A stretch of 43,218 nucleotides of DNA from contig JAKAHV010000005.1 in the NCBI GenBank assembly GCA_021825295.1, positions 72,512 to 115,729 on the forward strand, written 5' to 3'. How positions within the stretch are numbered: the stretch's first letter is position 1; every line of letters starts with the position of its first letter. The stretch is from Nitrospirota bacterium. GTDB taxonomy: Bacteria > Nitrospirota > Thermodesulfovibrionia > Thermodesulfovibrionales > JdFR-88. The translations under genes were made by a program, and so were the position numbers. Below the pieces are notes generated by a model, which searched no databases, was not told the origin of the DNA, and saw only the letters and a program-made list of their open reading frames with translations. Positions 23,142 through 31,846 of the stretch are shown here, piece by piece.

Positions 23142-23170
23142 TTGACAAGATTTTTCCTCTTAAGTAAGAT
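23142..23170 (+). promoter_or_regulatory. atpBE promoter
   Basis: A consensus TTGACA (23142-23147), 17 bases, and TAAGAT (23165-23170) stand about 48 bases before the atpB ATG, in an AT-rich gap after prmC. Confidence 0.55.
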
Positions 23171-23217
23171 AAAACGAATTTTTTTCCAAGTAAAAACGAG
23201 GAGGCCCTGGAAACCGG

Positions 23218-24286
<1,069 letters not shown>

Positions 24287-24311
24287 TTCGAAAAGTCCGC
24301 TTCAAACAAAG

Positions 24312-24336
24312 GGGCCCGAATTCGGGCCCTTTTTTT
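24312..24336 (+). terminator. Intrinsic terminator after atpE
   Basis: GGGCCCGAATTCGGGCCC followed by seven T residues: a strong GC hairpin and T tract 25 bases after the atpE stop. It ends the atpBE transcript. Confidence 0.9.
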
Positions 24337-24374
24337 GTACTTCTTTCCCAACATTCTTATGTTATCATTAGTAT

Positions 24375-24713
24375 ATGTCTGAGGCATGGTACAACGAGCT
24401 TCCGGAATCGGAAGAAGACAAGCAGTACGCTGAATCCATAAAACGCATTCAGAACGCCGTTCTTCAGGGGATGTCTTTTGAGAGCGCCTCCGGGCTGATA
24501 GACGTAAAGGACGAGGCCCTTAAAACCCAGATACTGGATGACGCGCTGAAGGTGCTTATTGCGCAGATGCATTTTACCGGGGGCACGCCGCTTGAGGGCC
24601 TGGCAAAAAAACTGGGACTTCCGCTAAAACGGCTTGAGGATGCGAAAAACGCCATGCTGGAAGAGGTGGAGGAAGCCGCGGTGGAACGCTACCGGAAAGA
24701 ATCCGGGCTGTGA
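24375..24713 (+). CDS. Hypothetical helical protein, first of a coupled pair
   Basis: 112 residues, no family recognised. It is acidic and mostly helical, without signal peptide or membrane segment; GLAKKLGLPLKRLEDAKNAM (about 75-94) resembles a helix-turn-helix-like helical pair but I would not call it DNA-binding. No ribosome site is present; a weak TTGTAC, 17 bases, TATGTT at 24335-24363 would give a leader of about five bases. The stop overlaps the next start as GTGA, so the two are co-translated. Confidence 0.65.
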   Translation: MSEAWYNELPESEEDKQYAESIKRIQNAVLQGMSFESASGLIDVKDEALKTQILDDALKVLIAQMHFTGGTPLEGLAKKLGLPLKRLEDAKNAMLEEVEEAAVERYRKESGL

Positions 24714-25075
24714 TAGACATAAGCATCCGCAAGCTCGGGAAGAACAGGGTTTTCAAGGACAACCTCCGTTTCGATGTCACCCCGGAGGTCATCTTCAAGC
24801 CGCGGTTTGTCCATTCGGAAAAAGACGCCAGCCTGACAGACGAGACACAGGGATTTTCCTTCTACGTGGAATACATGGAGGGCCTGCCGAAACCGTCCCT
24901 TATGGTGATGAAGACTTACTGCCTGAGATCGAAGACCATAGCCCAGATAACGGACGCCCCTGAGGACCTCCTCTGGGCGGCGGTCCGCGACAAGGGCGCA
25001 AAAGATATCTCAGGCATGTACGCGCTCAACGGGCCGCTTGCGGACTGGATAAAGACGCAACTGGACCTGCAGTAA
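24710..25075 (+). CDS. Hypothetical protein, second of a coupled pair
   Basis: 121 residues from a GTG that overlaps the preceding stop by four bases. It is a mixed alpha/beta soluble protein, with VFKDNLRFDVTPEVIFKPRF near the start and LNGPLADWIKTQLDLQ at the end. No motif or family recognised. The coupling indicates that it works with, or in fixed ratio to, the 24375 product. It converges on the cysteine-cluster gene at 25115. Confidence 0.65.
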   Translation: MIDISIRKLGKNRVFKDNLRFDVTPEVIFKPRFVHSEKDASLTDETQGFSFYVEYMEGLPKPSLMVMKTYCLRSKTIAQITDAPEDLLWAAVRDKGAKDISGMYALNGPLADWIKTQLDLQ

Positions 25076-25114
25076 GGCCCGAAGGGCGGGGGTCAACGCC
25101 TCTACTGCTGCTTT

Positions 25115-25960
25115 TTATTCCGGCTTGGTTTCTTTCGGTGAGTCTTTGGTCCTGGCGGCCCTGGCCTGCGCTTCCCTTGCCTTTAGCACCGATTCCTTCA
25201 CCTTGAGCGTCTGTTCCAGCCCGAGAATGAATTTCAGGTGCTTGAACCCCAGCTTCATGAGCGCCTCTTCAGAGGTCTTTATCTCCTCGATCTCCGCCTC
25301 CGGGATATCGAATACCTCCAGAAAACGGCTGCCGAACACGAACCCCCTGAACTTGTCAAGGTCGTAGCTAGACATGAAAAAAAGCATCTTTTTCTTGTCG
25401 TCAAGCCCCGGCTGCCCTGGCAGGTTCCTCCGCATGAGGAGCTGCTTCCATTCGCGGTTCATCCCGTCGTAGAGCGTGATCTCCTGGTCGTCTTTCCAGG
25501 AGTCTATGGTCCACTCGTTTTTTTCCTTGTATCCCATGCAGTGCTTTTCTTTGACGAAGAAGTAGAACTCCTCGTGAAAGATATTTCCGTCCTCGCCGCT
25601 CTTTTTCAAAGTGCCCTGACCGACGGGATAGTAGCGGCAGCTCACGGGCCGGTCCGTATAGACTGTGCAGCCGTCGGGGACCACAACGAACGGGCACTTG
25701 CGTTCGGTCTCGTCCTTCATTTTGAGATAGGCGTAGGGATGGGTGGACTGCTTGTCCACCCGCACGACGGTGTATTTTTCAAGGAATTCGCCGGAGCTTA
25801 TGCCAAGGCGCCTCTTAAGCCTCAGCACGTCATAAGGGGTAAGCATGATGTCCACGTTCGAGCAGCAGTGGGTAAAGCAGGAGATCCCCTTATGGCAGAG
25901 GAACTTGAATTTGGAATCCGGCCCCAACTGGCGGGGTTCTACGGCCTTCATGTTGAACAT
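25115..25960 (-). CDS. YkgJ-family cysteine-cluster protein
   Basis: 281 residues. The N-terminal region has the cluster C22-x5-C-x3-CC (CHKGISCFTHCC), then KCPFVV, GCTVYTDRPVSCRYYPVG, matching the zinc- or iron-binding YkgJ-type family (CxxCxxCC) of unknown function. A long charged helical C-terminus (about 215-281) ends in alternating Lys, Glu and Ala. An extended -10 element (TGTTAAAAT on the minus strand, about 26000-26008) lies about 40 bases upstream; the ribosome site is poor. It is divergent from glgP. Confidence 0.8.
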   Translation of the reverse strand: MFNMKAVEPRQLGPDSKFKFLCHKGISCFTHCCSNVDIMLTPYDVLRLKRRLGISSGEFLEKYTVVRVDKQSTHPYAYLKMKDETERKCPFVVVPDGCTVYTDRPVSCRYYPVGQGTLKKSGEDGNIFHEEFYFFVKEKHCMGYKEKNEWTIDSWKDDQEITLYDGMNREWKQLLMRRNLPGQPGLDDKKKMLFFMSSYDLDKFRGFVFGSRFLEVFDIPEAEIEEIKTSEEALMKLGFKHLKFILGLEQTLKVKESVLKAREAQARAARTKDSPKETKPE

Positions 25961-26046
25961 GCTCTTGTTTTTTGCGAACCTCTCTTCCGAGTTTACCCTA
26001 TTTTAACACATCCGCCTCTCCGGGGTGCCGCTTGTCCTTTTTTATC

Positions 26047-26075
26047 TTGTATATGTCCCGCCATTATCTTAAAAT
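26047..26075 (+). promoter_or_regulatory. Near-leaderless promoter of glgP
   Basis: TTGTAT (26047-26052), 17 bases, TAAAAT (26070-26075). Nine bases separate the -10 box from ATG 26085, so the leader should be about 1-3 bases. Confidence 0.4.
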
Positions 26076-26084
26076 TTAAGGGAC

Positions 26085-27809
26085 ATGGAGCCTTTGACCT
26101 CCCTGGAGGAGTTCCTTAAGGAGCCCAAAATAGCCTATTTCTCAATGGAAATAGGTTTGCTCAACGATATGCACACCTATAGCGGCGGCCTTGGCGTGCT
26201 GGCGGGGGACACCATACGTTCGGCGGCCGATCTGAAGATACCGCTTCTTGCCGTAACGCTTTTAAGCAAAAAAGGCTATTTCGACCAGGAACTTGACTCC
26301 GAAGGCAACCAGACGGAGAAGCCGGCCGTCTGGCAGCCGGAGCTCTTCATGAAGCCCCTGCCGGAAAAGATATTCGTGGACCTTCGGGGCAGGCCGGTTG
26401 CGGTCCGCAGCTGGTTTTACGTTCAGCGAAGCATCACGGGCGGCAAGGTGCCGATCCTGTTTCTCGATACGGACCTGCCCGAAAACGATCCCGAGGACAG
26501 GGAGCTGACCTCATACCTCTACGGCGGGGACGTGAGATACAGGCTGATGCAGGAAGCCGTTCTGGGCATCGGCGGGGTAAGGATGCTGAGGAAACTCGGA
26601 TTCGAGATAAAAAAATATCACATGAACGAAGGCCACGCGAGTTTCCTCACCCTGGAACTGCTTGTTGAATACAAAAAGGACATAGAGGCGGTCTGGGACG
26701 AGGACCTCGTCTGGGACGTGGAACGCGTGAAGGACCTCTGCGTGTTTACAACCCACACGCCGGAGCAGGCCGGCCATGACGTCTTCTCCTACGAGGTCTT
26801 CCGGGAAGTCCTGGGCGAGATGATACCTGCACGAATACTCAAGAAATGGGCCGGCCCGGAAAAGCTCAATATGACGCACCTGGCCCTGAACCTCACGGAA
26901 TACGTAAACGGAGTGGCGAAGAAGCACAAGGAAGTCTCCATGCGGATGTTCCCCGGGTACGAGTTTTCTTCGATCACAAACGGCGTCCATTCATTCACCT
27001 GGACGGGCGAGCATATGAGGGCGATTTTCGACAAATACCTGCCGGGCTGGGCAAATGAACCAGAGCTTTTCGTGAGGATCGGGCGCGTGCCGGAAGAGGA
27101 GCTCTGGGCGGCCCATATGGCTTCGAAGCGCGCGCTGCTTGATTATGTTAACCGTCTGACAGGGGCAGGGCTCAGCTACGACCTGCTGACGATAGGATTT
27201 GCCAGGAGGGCCACTGCATATAAACGGGCGGACCTGATATTCAGGGACATCGAACGGCTGGCCCGCATCGGGCAGGGCAAGCTGCAGATCGTCCTGGCTG
27301 GCAAGGCCCATCCGAGGGATATTGACGGAAAAGCGGTCATAAGGCGGATTTTCAGTTGCATAAAACGGCTGGCCGGACGGATCAAGATAGTTTATTTGAA
27401 CAACTATGACATGGACCTGGCCCTGAAACTCGTCAGCGGAGTGGACGTATGGATGAATACGCCAAGAAGGCCCAGAGAGGCTTCGGGCACCTCCGGGATG
27501 AAGGCGGCCCATAACGGGGTCCCGAACTTCAGCATCCTAGATGGCTGGTGGATAGAGGGGCATATCGAGGGCTACACGGGCTGGGCCATCGGCCCCGCCG
27601 TTACTGACGAAAACGAGCCCCTCGACGTAAGGGACGCCAAGGACGCGGAGGACCTGTACCGGAAACTTGAAGAGACTATAATCCCCCTTTACTACAATGA
27701 CCGCCACACGTGGGTGCGGATGATGCAAAACGCGATAGGGAAAAACGCATACTACTTCAATACGCACCGCATGATGCTCAGATACGTCACGGAAGCCTAT
27801 ATAAGATAG
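26085..27809 (+). CDS. glgP: Alpha-glucan phosphorylase, short form
   Basis: 574 residues. It releases glucose 1-phosphate from alpha-1,4-glucans with pyridoxal phosphate. The cofactor lysine is about K473 in REASGTSGMKAAHNGVPNFS, and the N-terminal IAYFSMEIGL, with TYSGGLGVLAGD, is typical of the TIGR02094 short phosphorylases rather than the long glycogen enzyme. The DUF3417 domain found ahead of some members is absent. AAGGG two bases before ATG is too close for a good ribosome site; a promoter ends nine bases upstream. No other glycogen genes are in the window. Confidence 0.93.
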   Translation: MEPLTSLEEFLKEPKIAYFSMEIGLLNDMHTYSGGLGVLAGDTIRSAADLKIPLLAVTLLSKKGYFDQELDSEGNQTEKPAVWQPELFMKPLPEKIFVDLRGRPVAVRSWFYVQRSITGGKVPILFLDTDLPENDPEDRELTSYLYGGDVRYRLMQEAVLGIGGVRMLRKLGFEIKKYHMNEGHASFLTLELLVEYKKDIEAVWDEDLVWDVERVKDLCVFTTHTPEQAGHDVFSYEVFREVLGEMIPARILKKWAGPEKLNMTHLALNLTEYVNGVAKKHKEVSMRMFPGYEFSSITNGVHSFTWTGEHMRAIFDKYLPGWANEPELFVRIGRVPEEELWAAHMASKRALLDYVNRLTGAGLSYDLLTIGFARRATAYKRADLIFRDIERLARIGQGKLQIVLAGKAHPRDIDGKAVIRRIFSCIKRLAGRIKIVYLNNYDMDLALKLVSGVDVWMNTPRRPREASGTSGMKAAHNGVPNFSILDGWWIEGHIEGYTGWAIGPAVTDENEPLDVRDAKDAEDLYRKLEETIIPLYYNDRHTWVRMMQNAIGKNAYYFNTHRMMLRYVTEAYIR

Positions 27810-27827
27810 GTAGGGGGAAAATGCGGC

Positions 27828-28046
27828 TTAATGGCAGCTTGAGCAGGAAGAGCTGCTGCAGGAGCCGCACCCTGAGGAATGCCCGCCGCCGGCAAAGGGC
27901 TTGCTCACGCCGCTCATCCCGAAGGTGGAGAGCTTTTTTTTGACTTCCGTGGAACCGCATTTCGGACAGGCCACCCTTGAACTGGCAAAGACCAGCTTCT
28001 CGAATTCCTCCGAACATTCCTCGCATTTATATTCGTAAATAGGCAT
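27828..28046 (-). CDS. FmdB-family zinc-ribbon protein
   Basis: 72 residues from ATG 28046, where the family start MPIYEYKCEECSEEFEKL begins. A single zinc ribbon, C8-x2-C11 and CPKCGS, is followed by KKKLSTFG and a Gly/Ser/Cys-rich tail with CGSCSSSSCSSCH at the end. FmdB proteins are small putative regulatory proteins of unclear role. There is no ribosome site; a strong promoter stops six bases before ATG, so the message is probably leaderless. The open frame extends 12 codons further up through the promoter, which I exclude. Confidence 0.85.
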   Translation of the reverse strand: MPIYEYKCEECSEEFEKLVFASSRVACPKCGSTEVKKKLSTFGMSGVSKPFAGGGHSSGCGSCSSSSCSSCH

Positions 28047-28052
28047 ATTTTT

Positions 28053-28082
28053 ATTATACGATTTGTACCGGAAAATTGGCAA
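28053..28082 (-). promoter_or_regulatory. Leaderless promoter of the FmdB gene
   Basis: On the minus strand TTGCCA (28082-28077), 18 bases, and a consensus TATAAT (28058-28053). The ATG follows the -10 box by six bases, so transcription should start on the A of ATG. Confidence 0.6.
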
Positions 28083-28126
28083 TCAAATCGCAAATTTAAA
28101 CCACCCCGGAATTTCTGCCGTAACTA

Positions 28127-28156
28127 TTGTAAAAATCTTGTCTTTTATATTATTAT
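28127..28156 (+). promoter_or_regulatory. Promoter of the methyltransferase-kinase operon
   Basis: TTGTAA (28127-28132), 18 bases, TATTAT (28151-28156), in an AT-rich leader about 70 bases before the start codon. The leader ends with AAAGGAGGAG. Confidence 0.4.
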
Positions 28157-28228
28157 TCTGCTGACTGGGAGAGTGTTTTTTCTTTTTTTTAAAGAGTTTT
28201 CTCTAAAATTCAAAGGAGGAGAATTGGG

Positions 28229-29629
28229 ATGGCCAGGCTGGATGCGAGGTGCAAGACGCATATACCTGTAGTGATCATGGTAAAAGGGGAGGAGAGGAAT
28301 TTCCGGTCCGTCGCGTCAAACCTCGGCCTTGGGGGGGCCTTCATAAATTCGTCCTTTTCGCTGCCGGAAAATACACGGGTCAGGCTCAGGGCGCCGATGC
28401 CTTACGGTGAATTCGAGGCGGACGGCAAGGTGCTCCGGAGAGAGGAAAACGGGGTGGCGGTGAAATTCATGGAAGTCGGGGAAGACGCCAGGAGCAGCCT
28501 GTGGGAATACATAAAAGAGCATGTGGAGAAAACGGCTTGCCCTTTTTGCGGGGCCGCCTTTACGGGTGAAACCACCGCGTGTTCCAACTGCGGCATGTCG
28601 GCGGACATGGTCGAGCCGGGACATCTGCATAAATATCAAAATCAACGGATTGCCGCCTGGTGCAGCATGCTGGACATGGAGACAACCCGATTCCTTGACA
28701 CAATAACCGAGATTGAAGGCCAACTCGAAAACGGGGCCTGTGAACATGACCTTATTTTAAAAAGGACTGGCGATGCGCTTTACGATTTGGTGGATTTCGC
28801 CGTTGAATTCGAGGATGCCGTCCAGGATATGGAGCTGATTTTACAGAAGCGGGAGGAATTCAGGGTTAAGACCAACTATATGCTCTCTAAAAGTTGGTTC
28901 ATGAATCACGCGAGGATATGGCCCAAGGGCTACCAGGGCGATTACAAGATACTTGATGGCATCTACAAAAATATTCCCCTTTCGAGGGGGATCGGCTACT
29001 ATTTGGATTATCATTTACTGCATTCAATGCTTGCCAAGGCCTGCAGGGGAAGGCTCGCAAAGGCAAAGGAAATACTCGGAGCCGAACTGCTCAGGCGGAA
29101 AGGACCGCGGATACTTGACATCGGGTGCGGCTCAAGCAGGGACCTTTTCGGGATGGCCGCGGACATAAAGGACTCGAACGCCGATATTACCTGCATTGAC
29201 ATCGATGAAGACGCCCTTCGCTTCTCACTTGACCGACTGGGATATGCCGGACTGGCCGATCAAATAAGGTTCCGTAAATACAACGTGGCCCGGATGATAA
29301 ACCGCGAAAAAAATCTCAGGGAATTCGGCAGGCAGGACATCATTTTCAGCACGGGGGTCTTCAATTACCTGCCTGACAGACTTGTCCCCAACCTGATAGG
29401 CGCCCTCCATGAATTATTGAATCCGGGCGGCAAGCTGATAATTGCGTTTGAGGACGCTGGCCGGTACCGGATCCAGGTGTATACCTGGCCCACAAAATGG
29501 GACGCGCTCATGCAGCGCAGCGAGGCCGATTGCCGGGCGCTTTTTGAAACGGCCGGGTTCCCGGCTGGCGCGTTGAAAATGACGCGCGACAAGACAGGCG
29601 TAATCATGTTCTTCACCTTGGAGAGATAA
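28229..29629 (+). CDS. PilZ-like/zinc-ribbon/SAM-methyltransferase protein
   Basis: 466 residues in three parts. Residues 1-98 are a PilZ-like fold in which both cyclic di-GMP motifs are altered (RLDAR at 3-7, and SNLGLGGAF where DxSxxG is expected). Residues 104-121 are a zinc ribbon (C104, C107, C118, C121). The rest is a helical lead-in, with SKSWFMNHARIWPKGYQGDY and IGYYLDYHLLHSML, and a class I methyltransferase (ILDIGCGSSRDLFG at 295-308, FSTGVFNYLPD, LLNPGGKLIIAF). The C-terminal part resembles proteins annotated as 3-hydroxypalmitate methyl ester synthases (PhcB-like), from memory. The stop overlaps the kinase start (TAATG). If that likeness holds, it makes or modifies a lipid signal. 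Confidence 0.82.
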   Translation: MARLDARCKTHIPVVIMVKGEERNFRSVASNLGLGGAFINSSFSLPENTRVRLRAPMPYGEFEADGKVLRREENGVAVKFMEVGEDARSSLWEYIKEHVEKTACPFCGAAFTGETTACSNCGMSADMVEPGHLHKYQNQRIAAWCSMLDMETTRFLDTITEIEGQLENGACEHDLILKRTGDALYDLVDFAVEFEDAVQDMELILQKREEFRVKTNYMLSKSWFMNHARIWPKGYQGDYKILDGIYKNIPLSRGIGYYLDYHLLHSMLAKACRGRLAKAKEILGAELLRRKGPRILDIGCGSSRDLFGMAADIKDSNADITCIDIDEDALRFSLDRLGYAGLADQIRFRKYNVARMINREKNLREFGRQDIIFSTGVFNYLPDRLVPNLIGALHELLNPGGKLIIAFEDAGRYRIQVYTWPTKWDALMQRSEADCRALFETAGFPAGALKMTRDKTGVIMFFTLER

Positions 29630-31803
29630 TGGCCTTGCGTCCGCAACCCGCCCTCCGGTCCGCTGCCACCGAGAAGCAGCATTATATAAATGAGCATACG
29701 TTGCTCTTCACCCACTATTGGGTAAACGTGATTGCTATTACCGGCGCGGTTCTTTTCCCCATCTTCACCATTGTGGATTATTTCGCCTCACCCAAGGACC
29801 TTACATACTTCTTTTTTATCAGGTGTGTAATGGCGATCATATTTCTTGCACTATCGTTCATCAACATAGTTGTAAACCGGAGAAAAATAAAAAAGACTGT
29901 GCTCGTTTTTTTGGTCTTTGCCGCAGCCGTTACATCGGCGGCCGCCATCGAGACAATGATCCTCAGGCTGGGGGGGGGCAGCTCGCCCTATTACGCGGGC
30001 CTTATCCTGGTTGTCATAGGCGCACTCGTCATACCATCCAGCTTCATTTACTCAATCATTACGGTGGGGATGATTTACCTTGTTTACTTGCTGCCCATTC
30101 TGCTGATGAGAGGCGGAATAAATGATTACCCCGCATTCATAAGCAATAACACCTTTCTTTTGTCGGCTATTTTACTCGCTATCTTATGGCGGTTCCTGAG
30201 CCAGAAGAACCTTGAAAACATGCTCGGCCTCCAGTACGAGCTTGACATAAGCAAAAAGCAGCTCGAACTCTACTCCAACGAGCTTGAGCAACTCGTCGAG
30301 GAGCGAACGAGGAAGCTGAACAAGTCCGAGCTCATGCTGCGCTCTCTCTTCCAGAACGCCCAGGACGGCATTCTGATAATGGACGAAAACGGGAAGATCC
30401 TCGACGCTAACCAGGCCCTCTGCGACATCCACGGTTTTGACCAGAAGACCCTCATCGGCGCGAACATAGTGCTTCTGGAGGCGCATGAGGACGACGCCCT
30501 TTTCCGCGAGCGCATGGAGCATATACTGAAAGGCGAACCCCTCCTTTACGAGACCCGCCACTACAGGAAGGACGGCAGTAAGGTCTCACTGGAGGTCAGC
30601 TCGAAGGTCATCGAAGTCGACGGCGCCCGCCTCATACAGTCCTTCTACCGGGACATCACCGAGAAGAAGAAGATGCAGGCCCAGCTCATCCACTCGCAGA
30701 AGATGGAATCGATAGGCCAGCTCGCGGGGGGCATCGCCCACGATTTCAACAACATCCTCACATCCATCCTCGGTTTTACCGAGCTGATACTCCTCAGGGA
30801 TGACGTCGAAGAGTCGATAGCGGGCAAGATAAGAACGATAGAGAAGGTGTCGAGGCAGGCTGTCCAGATGGTCTCCAAGCTTTTGAGCTTCGCCAGGAGG
30901 GGCTATTTCGAGGCCGTCCCCTTCAGCATCGACAAGGCCATCGACGACACACTGGAGATGACGGCCAGGCTCATCCCCGCGGAGATAAAGGTATTGAAGG
31001 AGCTGGGGACGCCGCTTGCCGTTGTGGAGGGCGACATAAGCATGATGGAGCAGGTCCTGATGAACCTGATTATAAACGCGAGGGACGCCATGGCCAGCGG
31101 CGGCGCCCTCACCATAAGGACCTCCGTCGTGGAGCTTGGGCCAAGCGACCTGGAGATCGGCGTGGATGTGCCGCGCGGCAGGTATGTCAACATCCTGGTC
31201 AGGGACACCGGCGCGGGGATAAAGGAGAGCGACATCCCCCACCTGTTCGAGCCCTTCTTCACAACCAAGGAGAAGGGCAAGGGGACGGGCCTGGGGCTTG
31301 CCATGGTCTACGGCATTGTGAAGGAGCACAAGGGGTATATTACGGTGAAAAGCAGGCCCGGCCGGGGCTCCGACTTCGACGTATACATCCCGCTTTACAC
31401 GAAGAAATTCAGCCCGGCGAAGATCGAAGGTTCCGGGGCCGTGAGCGGCGAGACCATACTTGCAATCGATGACGAGGCCCCCGTCCTGGAGTTCATAAAG
31501 GAGACCCTGAACGGCAAGGGCTTTAATGTCATAACCTCCAGCGACCCGGTCCATGGGCTGGACCTGTACAAGAACAATTCCATAGGGATCAACCTGGTCA
31601 TTACCGATATGGCGATGCCCGTCATGGACGGCGGACAGCTTATAAGGAATATAAAGACAATCAATCCCCGGGCCAGGATCATCGCCGTGACCGGATATGA
31701 TGAAAACAAGGCCGGCAAGGACGTAGACATCCTGTTGATAAAGCCCTTCACCGGCGGCAAACTCCTTACGACCGTGCGGCAAATCCTCGACCGCTCCCAA
31801 TAA
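29629..31803 (+). CDS. Hybrid sensor histidine kinase with receiver domain
   Basis: 724 residues. Six or so membrane helices (about 20-190) have little periplasmic sequence, as in 6-TM sensors of lipophilic ligands. A coiled-coil (about 195-225), a PAS domain (about 230-345), the HisKA with H371 (GGIAHDFNNILTS), the ATPase (NLIINARDAM, DTGAGI, GKGTGLGLAMVYG) and a C-terminal receiver with D660 (VITDMAMPVMDGG) follow. It is complete and should phosphorylate its own receiver; no DNA-binding output is near, so a phosphotransfer partner is elsewhere. It is translationally coupled to the methyltransferase gene, which suggests that the methyltransferase product or its status is what the kinase reads. 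Confidence 0.92.
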   Translation: MALRPQPALRSAATEKQHYINEHTLLFTHYWVNVIAITGAVLFPIFTIVDYFASPKDLTYFFFIRCVMAIIFLALSFINIVVNRRKIKKTVLVFLVFAAAVTSAAAIETMILRLGGGSSPYYAGLILVVIGALVIPSSFIYSIITVGMIYLVYLLPILLMRGGINDYPAFISNNTFLLSAILLAILWRFLSQKNLENMLGLQYELDISKKQLELYSNELEQLVEERTRKLNKSELMLRSLFQNAQDGILIMDENGKILDANQALCDIHGFDQKTLIGANIVLLEAHEDDALFRERMEHILKGEPLLYETRHYRKDGSKVSLEVSSKVIEVDGARLIQSFYRDITEKKKMQAQLIHSQKMESIGQLAGGIAHDFNNILTSILGFTELILLRDDVEESIAGKIRTIEKVSRQAVQMVSKLLSFARRGYFEAVPFSIDKAIDDTLEMTARLIPAEIKVLKELGTPLAVVEGDISMMEQVLMNLIINARDAMASGGALTIRTSVVELGPSDLEIGVDVPRGRYVNILVRDTGAGIKESDIPHLFEPFFTTKEKGKGTGLGLAMVYGIVKEHKGYITVKSRPGRGSDFDVYIPLYTKKFSPAKIEGSGAVSGETILAIDDEAPVLEFIKETLNGKGFNVITSSDPVHGLDLYKNNSIGINLVITDMAMPVMDGGQLIRNIKTINPRARIIAVTGYDENKAGKDVDILLIKPFTGGKLLTTVRQILDRSQ

Positions 31804-31846
31804 CGGCGCGTTCGCCAAGCCGGCTTTTTTTTGATAAAGTCTGGTT

